DNA of 16,485 bases from an uncultured Gardnerella sp. (GCA_947252975.1 CAMXWX010000019.1:1-16485); one strand, 5' to 3'; numbered from the stretch's first letter, positions 1-7,652 are shown. The notes: generated by a model from the sequence alone, not told the origin. Translations and numbers: made by a program.

Positions 1-3000
1 CTAGAGGATTTCTTGAGTATTATTCTGCTGATGCAAACGCGCACCAGTCATACTCTGGTACGTACGATTTTAATGTGAATAATGATGGCTCCGCTACTCT
101 TGCCATGACTAAGCTGTATAGAGACGGAGGCCTTAATGGCGCACAAGGTTATGCTGCAAACCGCTGCATTTATGTGTATGGTACAAAAGACGGGCAGGAA
201 GTCTTGCTGTACAAAACGAATATTGCGCGTGCAGCAACACTTGTTCCGCCTAAAACAGCTGGCTCAATTGTTTTGAAGTATAACGAAGAGCTTACTGCAC
301 AGCAAATTCAAGATAAGCTTAAGGCTGCCTTAGATGCTCCTACCGAAGCCACTGGTAAAAAATCAATTCGCGAGCAAATAACCGCAGCAAGTACATCTAG
401 AGGCGTGGGTGGACGCACTGGAGAGAATGGCGCATTTGTTCAGACGCCAGATACCGCTGATAAAAAGGTGGTTATTACTGACAATCAGGCGTATGACACT
501 AAGCAAGTAGAAACCATTAACACAGTAACGTCGAAGCAAGGCGACAAAGTAACCACTTATAAAACTGGTGCTCAAAAACTCGATACATACCTCATCTCTG
601 ATTTGGGCTACAAGTCTGACGTGCTGCCTCTTACGGTTGCTCGCTACGATACGCGCATCGATAAGCCAACCGTTGAAGATTTGTCTAAAGTGTCCGATGA
701 AGTAAAAACCGAGATTAAAAAGAAGCTTGCGCGCCTTAATAACGTGCCAGAAGACAAGGTGACCATTGGCGCTGACGGCACATTTACCATCAACTTCGAC
801 GGCGTGGATCCAAACGACGCTCCTAAGATTGCTTTGCGTGACCTTGTGTTGAAGAAGCTTGAAGAAAAGGATGTTACTGTTCCAACTGGCGATAAGGCAG
901 TCTTTGTTGCTAATCCACTTGGGTACTCCAATGCCGAACTTGACCGAATTAAAACAGCTATTTTTGAAGCTAATAAAGGCAATAAAGAGCTTGGTCTTAC
1001 CAGCACAGATCAGATTTCGCTTTCCTACATTACAGGTGACCTTACTGGCGCAGGCGATGCTAATAAAGGCCGTTCAAACGGCTTACAAGAAAATAATATT
1101 AGTGTAACTATTAAAACTGATAAGGCAGTTGCCGAGTTTACTTCAGACATAACCAAAGATAAACTCACGCGCCTTCCAGATATCCGTAAGGATTACACCG
1201 TTGAGCTGGTAAAGAATAAGCTCGATGGTCGCGATAGCGATGAGGGCTTCTCTTGGAGTGATGATAAACACACAACACTCATCTATCGTTATGACCCAAC
1301 CAAGACTCAAGCATTCACCGCTCCTGAGATTTTGAAACTCATCAAAGCCACGCCTAAGGGGCAGAATACAGGCTTGCGCGACCTTACGGGCGGCGAAGTG
1401 CTTGGCCACGAAGGTGCGAACGGCAAGCCGCGCAAATCTCATGTGTATTATGTAATCGATAATAACGGCGAGCCAACTACCGAGTTAACCCTTGGTATGA
1501 TGAGTGGGCCGTATTGGATAGGTAATCCACAAGTTGCCAATTCCGATGTGAATATGGGTAACGAAGAGTCGAAGGTGGGCCAGTATACCTGGGATACAGA
1601 GGCTGGTTCTGTAACTGTTGCTTCTAAGCAGAACAAAGTTTTTAAGACGCGCTTGTTTGTTGCACCATATACTTTGACGTACTATCGCGGCGTATATACA
1701 AATCCGTATCAAAAGGATCCTAACAACACGCCTAAGGCAATCAACATTATCTTTGTGCCGCAGACGAATCATAAGACGAGCGATTTGCAGAAGTCGATTG
1801 GCGAGCACGCTACAACTCAGGTTGAAGGCAAGGATATTCCAACTGATTCTAAGTACTACAACGCGTCTGACAAAGTGAAGAAAGACTACGAAGATGCGTT
1901 GAAGGTTGCTAAACAAACGCTTGAAAAAGTTGGTAAAACAGCTGACGCTGATTTAACCGAAGATCTTAAAGCTGAGGTTGATAATGCAACCATTAAGCTG
2001 GATAAAGCTCGCAAAGCCCTTGATGGTGACGCTACCAAGAAGGAAGAGCTGAACAAGTCGATTGAAGCCAATGGTAAGGCTCAAGAAGGCGCTACTGCTG
2101 CAACTCCTGGTACGGTAACTACGGACAGGTATAAGAACGTTACTGAACCAGACTTTAAGACACCTGATGGCAAGGCTGATACCAAGAAGAATGAAGCAGC
2201 TAAGAAAGCCAAGGAAGATTACGACAAGGCTCTTGAAGACGCTAAGGCATTAAATGCTGACGACAACGCCGCGCAAAAGGATGTTGATGCTGCCAAGGCT
2301 AAGCTTGATGCTGCGCGCGAAAAGCTTAACGAATTTAGCACTAACAAAGATAAGCTTAACGCTGCTATTGCTGAGCATGGTCAGGTAAACACGGGCGATG
2401 CAAAGAAGACTGGTGACGAAAAGCTCAAGACTGCCGACCCAACCTACCAGAACTCTACTCCTGAGCAGCGCAAAGCCTACGATGACGCTGTAAAGAAGGC
2501 AAACGAGCTTTCTAAGGATCCAAACGCTTCTCAAAAGGACGTTAACGAGGCGATTACGGCTCTTGAGGCTGCTAAGAAGGCACTTGACGCTAAAGCTACG
2601 GATAAGTCGCAGCTGATAGCTGCCGAAAAGCTCAGTTTCGATAATCCTGATAAAACTGACGCAAGCAAGCAGAGCACCTTCTATAAGAATGCTAAGGCCA
2701 AGGCTGATGCTAATGATCAGGCTGCTACAACTGCCATTAATAACTATGACACTGCGTTAGCTAAGGCACGTGAGGTTCTTAAGAACGATAAAGCAACTCA
2801 AAAAGAAGTTAATGATGCTAAGGATGCATTAACTAAGGCTGAAAAAGCATTGCATGATGGTTATGCAACCGACCCTGACGAACTTACGAAAGTTCTTGCG
2901 GATAACTTTAGCGGCTACTTAATGCCTGCATACTTTAACGCTTTCGATAAGGCGCAAGCTGGCGACGAAGACGCCAAGAAAGCGTTCAAGGACTACAACG

Positions 3001-6000
3001 ATGCTTATCAAAAAGCTAAGGAGCTTAAGGAAAATCTAGAAAAAGCTAAGACTGGTGGAAAGGCTCCAACTCAAACACAGATTAATGAAGCCAAGACAGC
3101 TCTTGAAGAAGCACGTAAAGTCATCGACAAGTATGCAACTAATACCAGCAGGCTTTCGGCGGCTGCATTTAATGATATTGCCATACAAAAGAGCCCAGCA
3201 TACAAGAATGTATCCGCAGATGATGCGAGCGAAGAAGCAAAAGAAGCTAAAAAGAAGTATGACGCCGCAGTAGAGAAACTGCACAAGGCGCTTGCTAACA
3301 AGCTGCCAAAGGATCCAGTTCCTGATAGTAATACCCCGAAGAAAGATGGCAATCTTAACGATAAGGACTACCTGAAAGACATTCAGGCGCACAAGAACGG
3401 CGAGCCTCTGGATAGGGATGTTGACGCTATCCTTAAGGAAATGAACGCTGCAGCGAAGGCGCTGGATAAGTTTGCAACTAAGACTGATGCTTTGCTTAAG
3501 TCTGTTAATGAGCATGACAATACCCAGCAGACGCCTGCATTCAAGAATGCAAATCAACCTGCTTTCAAGAATGATGACGGCACTGATAATGCTGATAAGA
3601 ATAATGCTGCTAAGGCTGCTGTAGCTGCCTATGGTGACGCTCTTAATGCCGCAAAGGACTTGCTCAAGAAACCTGATGCAACGCAAAAGGAAGTCAATGA
3701 TGCGTTGAAGAAGCTTGACGATGCCCGCAAAGAGCTTGACAAGTACAACACCGACACCGCCAAGCTCAAGGAGAGTGTTGACAAGCACGGCTCTACAGAT
3801 GGCCCTGCAGCTACAGAAGGCACGCAAACTTCTGATGCGTATCGCAACGCGTCTGATCCTCACTTCATGAAGGAAGAGGGTGGCAAGCTTGTTCCTGATA
3901 CTGACAAGAACACGAAGGCAGCAGAAGCTAAGAAGGCGTATGATGAAGCTCTGACAAAAGCTCAGGACCTTTTGAAGAAGCATGACGATAAAGATACTCC
4001 GCAAGACGCAAAGCCAACTCAAAAAGACATCAACGCCGCGCTTAAGGCTCTCGATGATGCTCGTACTGAGATTGAGAAGTACAAGACTGTTACTACTGAT
4101 CTTGAGAAAGAAATTAACAAGTCTACTCCAGAGCATGCTGCTGCTACTGAAGGCGACTTCGAGAATACGCCAGAGTTCAAGAATGCTAAAGCTAAGACAA
4201 GCAATGGTGCGGAAAACGCAGATGTTACTGCTTACAAAGAGGCTCTCAAGAAGGCTCGCGATCTTGCAAAGGCTGCTAATCCTACAGATCCAGCTGCGAC
4301 GAACAGTTCTCATCCAACGCAAAAGCAGATTAACGATGCGCTTGACGCACTTAAAGCGGCTAAGAAGCAGATTACTGACAACTATAAGACCAAGCTTGAG
4401 CCGTTGACTGCTGCCAAAGATTTTGCAGGTGGTGACTTCAAGAATACGCCTGAGTATAAGAATGCTGTTGCTAAGAAGGCTGCTGGTGACCAAGGTGCTA
4501 CAGCTGCCTTGGGTAAAGATGGTGAGCAAACTGGCTTCGACAATGTTCTGAAGAAAGTTACCGAAAAGCTTAATGATGAAGATTGGAAGAAAAAAGCAAC
4601 TCAAAAAGATGTAAACGCTCTGCTTAAACAGCTGCAAGAAGCTCAAGAGAAGATTGCTAAGGAGTACAAGACTGATGCAATTAAGCTTGAACGTGAAGTA
4701 GGCGATAAGGATCAAGACGGCAAGCCAGTTGTTCCTCCGTTTGAGTCATCGGTTGCGTACAAGAATGCGCTTGAAAAGGCGAAGACGGAAGAAGATAAAA
4801 CTGGTAATGACTCCGCAACCAAGAAGCTGGAAGCTTACAACGAAAAGCTCAAGGCTGCGCAGGAACTCCTCAACAAGGTGAATAAACCAGATCCAAATGC
4901 AAAGCCTGAAGATCGCCCAACGCAGAAGCAGGTTGATGATGCTCTTGCAGCTTTGAAGCAAGCTAAGAAAGACATTGACGACAACTTCAAGACCAAAGTC
5001 GATAAGCTCCAAAATGAAGTTGAAGATAAGGATGATAAGGGTACGGCTAAGGATCCTACCTTCGAGAACACCACTGAGTATAAAAACCTTCAAGGAAAGA
5101 TCAAAGGTGACAAGAAGCCTGATGACCTTGTAGCGTATGAGCAGGCTTTGGCAAAGGCTAAGGAACTCATCGACAAGAACGATGGCAAGGTCACGAAGGA
5201 TGGACAGGAAGTTGACGTTCCAAAGGATCAGCTCCCAACTCAGAAGGAAGTTGACGAGGCTCAGAAGGCTCTTAAGGAAATCAAGGACAAGATTCTTGCT
5301 AACCACAAGACCAATCCTGTTGATCTTCAAAGAGAAGTTGATAAGTCTAAGAACGGCGACGACGATTCGCGCGCTGGTTTGTTCGAGAACACTCCAGAGT
5401 TCAAGAACGCCGATGCTAAGAAGGGTGCTGACGGCAACGACAATTCCGACATGGCGGACTATAAGAAGAAGCTCCAGGCTGCTAAGGATCTTCTCAATGC
5501 CTTCGATCTTGTTAATGGTGGCGTAAAGAAGCAGCTGCCAGAAGGCATGACTCAGGCTCCAACCCAAAAGCAGCTCGACGATGCTCTAGACGCCTTGAAA
5601 GCCGCCAAGAAGAAGATTACTGACGGCTACAAGACTGATCCTTCTAAGCTGAAGTCTGAAGCGGATGCTGATCCTGACTTCACCAAGACGCCTGAGTACG
5701 TAAACGCTCAAGCTAAGGGTGATGACGCATCTAAGAAGGATCTTGAGGCTTATAAGAAGGCGCTTGAGGATGCGAATAAGGTTCTTGGCGATAAGAATGC
5801 TACGCAGAAGCAGGTTGATGATGCTTTGAAGAAACTCCAGGATGCTAAGTCTAAGCTTACGGATGGCTACAAGACGGATAAGAACAAGCTCTACCAAGAG
5901 ACGGGCAATGACCCTGAATTCCGCAAGTCGATTCCGTTCTTGATTGCAGATAGCAAGGATATAGCTGAGTACAACAAGGCGCTGAACGATGCGAATGCTG

Positions 6001-6560
6001 TGCTTAATAATCCAAACGCTACGCAGGCCCAGGTTGACGAAGCGCTTAGAAAGTTACAACGCATAAAGCAGAAGATGATCGACTTATACAACTCGCTTGG
6101 TTCGGGTAGTGATGACGATTCCGACGGCGGCAGCACAGGCGCAAACAACGCGAATGCGAATGCGGTTGATAAGTCTATGTTGCATGCCGAAGTGAATGGC
6201 GCGCTTGCGGACGTTGCCAATGGAGCGGGCGCTGCTGGCGCGGCGAATGGCGCTAAGGGTTCTAAGGGCGCACTTGTAGACGCAAGCGTGATTAAGGAGT
6301 TTAATGATGCTCTAGAAAACGCTCGCCGCGTGCTCGCTGACCCGAATGCTACACAGGAGCAGGTTGAAGCTGCGACTATGCGACTTCGTGCGGCTCGTGC
6401 TGCGCTTAATGCAGCAAAGGCAAACAAGGGCAGCAACTTGCGCGGAAACATGGGAGTGCAAACTGGCGTTGATTCCGCAACGTTAAGCGCGTTCGCTGCT
6501 GTGTTTGTTGGGCTGGCAGGACTTGGAGTGTCTGCTAAGCGCCGTAAGCACGCTAGGTAG
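1..6560 (+). CDS. Giant repeat-containing cell-surface (adhesin-like) protein, 5' end outside window
   Basis: The reading frame is open from position 3 to the TAG at 6558-6560. The GTG at 75 is only an internal Val, because in-frame codons continue upstream to the edge. About 2185 residues are visible. Residues below are counted from the codon at 75. Residues 1 to about 568 are non-repetitive and I recognise no named domain. Residues 569-2007 are 15 Lys/Ala/Asp-rich helical units of about 70-115 residues, resembling FIVAR/Ebh-type three-helix modules. Each has an A-(Y)-x-x-A-L-x-x-A-K first helix, an (A/P)TQKxVxDAL second helix and a closing YKTD-like turn. A linker (LGSGSDDDSDGG, from 2008) precedes a lone 16th unit at about 2074-2124. 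The C-terminus has VQTG (2128-2131), a 21-residue hydrophobic stretch (2134-2154) and the basic tail KRRKHAR, the layout of a sortase substrate although LPxTG itself is absent. The likely role is adhesion or biofilm matrix at the wall (inference). No operon partner is visible downstream. Confidence 0.85.
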   Translation, partial: RGFLEYYSADANAHQSYSGTYDFNVNNDGSATLAMTKLYRDGGLNGAQGYAANRCIYVYGTKDGQEVLLYKTNIARAATLVPPKTAGSIVLKYNEELTAQQIQDKLKAALDAPTEATGKKSIREQITAASTSRGVGGRTGENGAFVQTPDTADKKVVITDNQAYDTKQVETINTVTSKQGDKVTTYKTGAQKLDTYLISDLGYKSDVLPLTVARYDTRIDKPTVEDLSKVSDEVKTEIKKKLARLNNVPEDKVTIGADGTFTINFDGVDPNDAPKIALRDLVLKKLEEKDVTVPTGDKAVFVANPLGYSNAELDRIKTAIFEANKGNKELGLTSTDQISLSYITGDLTGAGDANKGRSNGLQENNISVTIKTDKAVAEFTSDITKDKLTRLPDIRKDYTVELVKNKLDGRDSDEGFSWSDDKHTTLIYRYDPTKTQAFTAPEILKLIKATPKGQNTGLRDLTGGEVLGHEGANGKPRKSHVYYVIDNNGEPTTELTLGMMSGPYWIGNPQVANSDVNMGNEESKVGQYTWDTEAGSVTVASKQNKVFKTRLFVAPYTLTYYRGVYTNPYQKDPNNTPKAINIIFVPQTNHKTSDLQKSIGEHATTQVEGKDIPTDSKYYNASDKVKKDYEDALKVAKQTLEKVGKTADADLTEDLKAEVDNATIKLDKARKALDGDATKKEELNKSIEANGKAQEGATAATPGTVTTDRYKNVTEPDFKTPDGKADTKKNEAAKKAKEDYDKALEDAKALNADDNAAQKDVDAAKAKLDAAREKLNEFSTNKDKLNAAIAEHGQVNTGDAKKTGDEKLKTADPTYQNSTPEQRKAYDDAVKKANELSKDPNASQKDVNEAITALEAAKKALDAKATDKSQLIAAEKLSFDNPDKTDASKQSTFYKNAKAKADANDQAATTAINNYDTALAKAREVLKNDKATQKEVNDAKDALTKAEKALHDGYATDPDELTKVLADNFSGYLMPAYFNAFDKAQAGDEDAKKAFKDYNDAYQKAKELKENLEKAKTGGKAPTQTQINEAKTALEEARKVIDKYATNTSRLSAAAFNDIAIQKSPAYKNVSADDASEEAKEAKKKYDAAVEKLHKALANKLPKDPVPDSNTPKKDGNLNDKDYLKDIQAHKNGEPLDRDVDAILKEMNAAAKALDKFATKTDALLKSVNEHDNTQQTPAFKNANQPAFKNDDGTDNADKNNAAKAAVAAYGDALNAAKDLLKKPDATQKEVNDALKKLDDARKELDKYNTDTAKLKESVDKHGSTDGPAATEGTQTSDAYRNASDPHFMKEEGGKLVPDTDKNTKAAEAKKAYDEALTKAQDLLKKHDDKDTPQDAKPTQKDINAALKALDDARTEIEKYKTVTTDLEKEINKSTPEHAAATEGDFENTPEFKNAKAKTSNGAENADVTAYKEALKKARDLAKAANPTDPAATNSSHPTQKQINDALDALKAAKKQITDNYKTKLEPLTAAKDFAGGDFKNTPEYKNAVAKKAAGDQGATAALGKDGEQTGFDNVLKKVTEKLNDEDWKKKATQKDVNALLKQLQEAQEKIAKEYKTDAIKLEREVGDKDQDGKPVVPPFESSVAYKNALEKAKTEEDKTGNDSATKKLEAYNEKLKAAQELLNKVNKPDPNAKPEDRPTQKQVDDALAALKQAKKDIDDNFKTKVDKLQNEVEDKDDKGTAKDPTFENTTEYKNLQGKIKGDKKPDDLVAYEQALAKAKELIDKNDGKVTKDGQEVDVPKDQLPTQKEVDEAQKALKEIKDKILANHKTNPVDLQREVDKSKNGDDDSRAGLFENTPEFKNADAKKGADGNDNSDMADYKKKLQAAKDLLNAFDLVNGGVKKQLPEGMTQAPTQKQLDDALDALKAAKKKITDGYKTDPSKLKSEADADPDFTKTPEYVNAQAKGDDASKKDLEAYKKALEDANKVLGDKNATQKQVDDALKKLQDAKSKLTDGYKTDKNKLYQETGNDPEFRKSIPFLIADSKDIAEYNKALNDANAVLNNPNATQAQVDEALRKLQRIKQKMIDLYNSLGSGSDDDSDGGSTGANNANANAVDKSMLHAEVNGALADVANGAGAAGAANGAKGSKGALVDASVIKEFNDALENARRVLADPNATQEQVEAATMRLRAARAALNAAKANKGSNLRGNMGVQTGVDSATLSAFAAVFVGLAGLGVSAKRRKHAR
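1779..6095 (+). repeat. Fifteen contiguous diverged helical repeat units inside the surface protein gene
   Basis: The units are recognised by the TQKxV/TQKxI signature near nucleotides 2264, 2521, 2791, 3062, 3401 (degenerate), 3675, 4011, 4311, 4593, 4914, 5232, 5556, 5797 and 6016, with a degenerate first unit before them. Spacing is 219-339 nt. The last residues of each unit change along the protein: FST/KAT/YAT/FAT in early units, YNT/YKT in later ones, and DGYKTD in units 13 and 14. The C-terminal units are thus the most alike, as expected from recent tandem duplication at that end. A separate 16th unit lies at about 6294-6425, after an Asp/Ser/Gly linker. Confidence 0.85.
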
Positions 6561-6628
6561 TTGGCTGTGATGCGCGCTTGCGCTGATGTCTGTTAGTAGC
6601 TAATAACCGATATAGCACAAAATGGCTT

Positions 6629-6758
6629 GCGCTCCGACCTGCCTTTTCGCTTAAAGCGTAGCGCGAAAAGGCAATTCGGAGCGCTGAGCTTGCTCAAGGT
6701 TGAAAGCACTGTGTGCTTTCAACGCAAGCGAAGACGTGAGCGCGCTGTAACGCGCGAG
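6629..6758 (+). repeat. Three-stem structured element, copy A (candidate structured RNA)
   Basis: Stem 1: GCGCTCCGA (6629-6637) pairs with TCGGAGCGC (6676-6684). Inside it, GCCTTTTCGC (6641-6650) pairs with GCGAAAAGGC (6663-6672) around a 12-nt loop. Stem 2: GTTGAAAGCAC (6699-6709) pairs perfectly with GTGCTTTCAAC (6713-6723) over a 3-nt loop. It is extended by TTGC (6690-6693) with GCAA (6724-6727), leaving a 5-nt bulge. A 17-nt block, GCGAAGACGTGAGCGCG (6728-6744), is shared exactly with copy B and runs into stem 3, GCGCG (6740-6744) with CGCGC (6751-6755). There is no T-tract, so this is not a simple terminator. The strand assignment is arbitrary: it follows the coding direction of the neighbours. 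Confidence 0.65.
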
Positions 6759-6764
6759 AGACAG

Positions 6765-6782
6765 GACCTGCCTTTTCGCTTA
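6765..6782 (+). repeat. Truncated third copy of the three-stem element
   Basis: The 18 nt at 6765-6782 are identical to 6636-6653 of copy A (GACCTGCCTTTTCGCTTA). The matching 3' half of the hairpin and the remaining stems are not recognisable after it. The sequence that follows (6786-6799) resembles an inverted copy of the conserved AAGACGTGAGCGCG block. This fragment lies between the two full copies. Confidence 0.55.
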
Positions 6783-6841
6783 GACCGCGCTCGCGTCTTT
6801 ACTTGGTATTGCGCGAGGTTTGAGTATTTCTCTCCTCGCAG

Positions 6842-6970
6842 GCGCGCCAACCTGCCTGAGCGCTAAAGAGCGTAGCGCGCGAAGGCAATTTGGCGCGCTG
6901 AGCCGCTTAGCGTAGAAGCACAGTGTGCTTCTACGGCGGCGAAGACGTGAGCGCGGCTAATCCGCGCGAG
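6842..6970 (+). repeat. Three-stem structured element, copy B (candidate structured RNA)
   Basis: Same architecture as copy A with different stem sequences. Stem 1: GCGCGCCAA (6842-6850) pairs with TTGGCGCGC (6890-6898). The inner helix TGCCTGAGCGC (6853-6863) pairs with 6877-6887, with a tandem G-A/A-G mismatch in the middle. Stem 2: CGTAGAAGCAC (6911-6921) pairs perfectly with GTGCTTCTACG (6925-6935) over a 3-nt loop, extended by CCGC (6903-6906) with GCGG (6936-6939). The conserved 17-nt block is at 6939-6955. Stem 3: GCGCGG (6951-6956) pairs with CCGCGC (6962-6967) over a 5-nt loop. Confidence 0.65.
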
Positions 6971-7217
6971 CGAAACACCTTTACGGATAGCTTATGAACG
7001 TTAATATTCTAAGGCTTCAGGTTGGCGCTATTTATTGCTCGTAGAGAAATACATCAAACCTTCTGAATGCCTAGAACTTTTGCGTATCTTTCATCACCGA
7101 GATTCTCGATTTTTCTTGCTCTCTCGGCGAGTCACCATCTAGCGACGCTGAGGCTCGCCTCGCTAGCGGCGAAAAATCTCGAATCTCTACCCAATTTGGC
7201 CTAATCCATGCAACCTA

Positions 7218-7269
7218 TGTAGTGCGATTGTACCTGATTTACGGCGTGTCGTCATACAAACGCACTACA
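7218..7269. repeat. 52-bp hairpin element, copy 1
   Basis: The ends TGTAGTGCGATTGTA (7218-7232) and TACAAACGCACTACA (7255-7269) are inverted repeats with one mismatch in 15. The loop sequence is unrelated to that of copy 2 although the ends are conserved. It lies 14 bp before copy 2, in the same orientation. Confidence 0.65.
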
Positions 7270-7283
7270 TAAACACGCAAAAC

Positions 7284-7334
7284 TGTAGTGTGATTGTACT
7301 GAATTTTGGTGTTTTTTGATACAAACGCACTACA
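7284..7334. repeat. 51-bp hairpin element, copy 2
   Basis: The ends TGTAGTGTGATTGTA (7284-7298) and TACAAACGCACTACA (7320-7334) form the same inverted repeat as copy 1, with two mismatches in 15. The right arm is identical to that of copy 1. Its last two bases overlap the right terminal repeat of the surrounding 254-bp element. Confidence 0.65.
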
Positions 7335-7385
7335 AGAAAAATCGAGAATCTCAGGCGATTAGACTATACGCAATTGTTCAGACTC

Positions 7386-7576
7386 GTAAGAGGGCTGGGT
7401 GATTCTTGGTCGAACAGTATAAGAGCGGCAGCCGATACCAAATAATCCAATTACTCACGCCTATAAACAAACTTCAACCAAAAACAAAAAATCAAAGCCA
7501 AATCGGAACAACCGCAACAACAAACAACACGTAAGAGGCGGAGCGTTGTGAGACAAGAATTAGCCAGCCCTCCTAC
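7386..7576. repeat. 191-bp block bounded by imperfect 25-26-bp inverted repeats
   Basis: The left arm 7386-7411 (beginning GTAAGAGGGCTGG) matches the reverse complement of 7552-7576 (GTAGGAGGGCTGG and onward) at about 22 of 26 positions with one gap. The interior from about 7436 to 7530 is strikingly rich in A and C on the plus strand, with few G or T, and would be unstructured as RNA. GTAAGAGG also recurs as a direct repeat at 7531-7538. No coding potential is recognised. Confidence 0.5.
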
Positions 7577-7652
7577 ACACCCAATAGGTATCGCGCAATA
7601 CCAAGCAAGGAATCGCGCAAATCTAAATATGAAGGCGCGCTTGAAGCACAAA

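Larger units (their letters stand above)
7099..7352. repeat. 254-bp element with perfect 20-bp terminal inverted repeats (MITE-like)
   Basis: The 20 nt at 7099-7118 (GAGATTCTCGATTTTTCTTG) are the exact reverse complement of 7333-7352. A third, imperfect partner lies inside at 7171-7187 and matches 14 of 17 positions as an inverted copy of the left arm. Between the left arm and that inner arm are CTAGCGA (7139-7145) with TCGCTAG (7160-7166) and GGCGAG (7126-7131) with CTCGCC (7154-7159), which interlock. The right half contains two hairpins, listed separately. No transposase is present. It could be a non-autonomous mobile element or a nested insertion. Confidence 0.6.

Noticed and set aside
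75..77. GTG at 75 as the true start of the surface protein
   Set aside because: The same frame is open to the left edge with protein-like sequence (GFLEYYSADANAHQSYSG), and no signal peptide follows the GTG.
3036..4715. A long open frame (559 codons) on the minus strand inside the surface protein gene
   Set aside because: It is antisense to the repeat region, and its Leu/Ile/Ser-rich product is what reverse-reading Lys/Ala/Asp-rich codons gives. The real frame on the plus strand is continuous and clearly structured.
6629..6684. Stem 1 of copy A as the rho-independent terminator of the surface protein gene
   Set aside because: It is long and GC-rich but is not followed by a T-tract, and the same architecture recurs in copy B within a larger structure. 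Termination there cannot be excluded but is not shown.
6690..6760. Hammerhead or other known self-cleaving ribozyme in the three-stem elements
   Set aside because: The hammerhead core (CTGATGA with GAAA) is absent and I could not match any ribozyme core that I know.
6627..6866. A 79-codon plus-strand frame through the three-stem elements
   Set aside because: No ribosome binding site, Arg-rich composition dictated by the GC stems, and paired changes between the copies follow base pairing and not codons.
7218..7334. The twin hairpins as a CRISPR array or tRNA remnants
   Set aside because: There are only two copies, the conserved parts are inverted ends and not a uniform repeat, and there is no cloverleaf, anticodon arm or cas gene.
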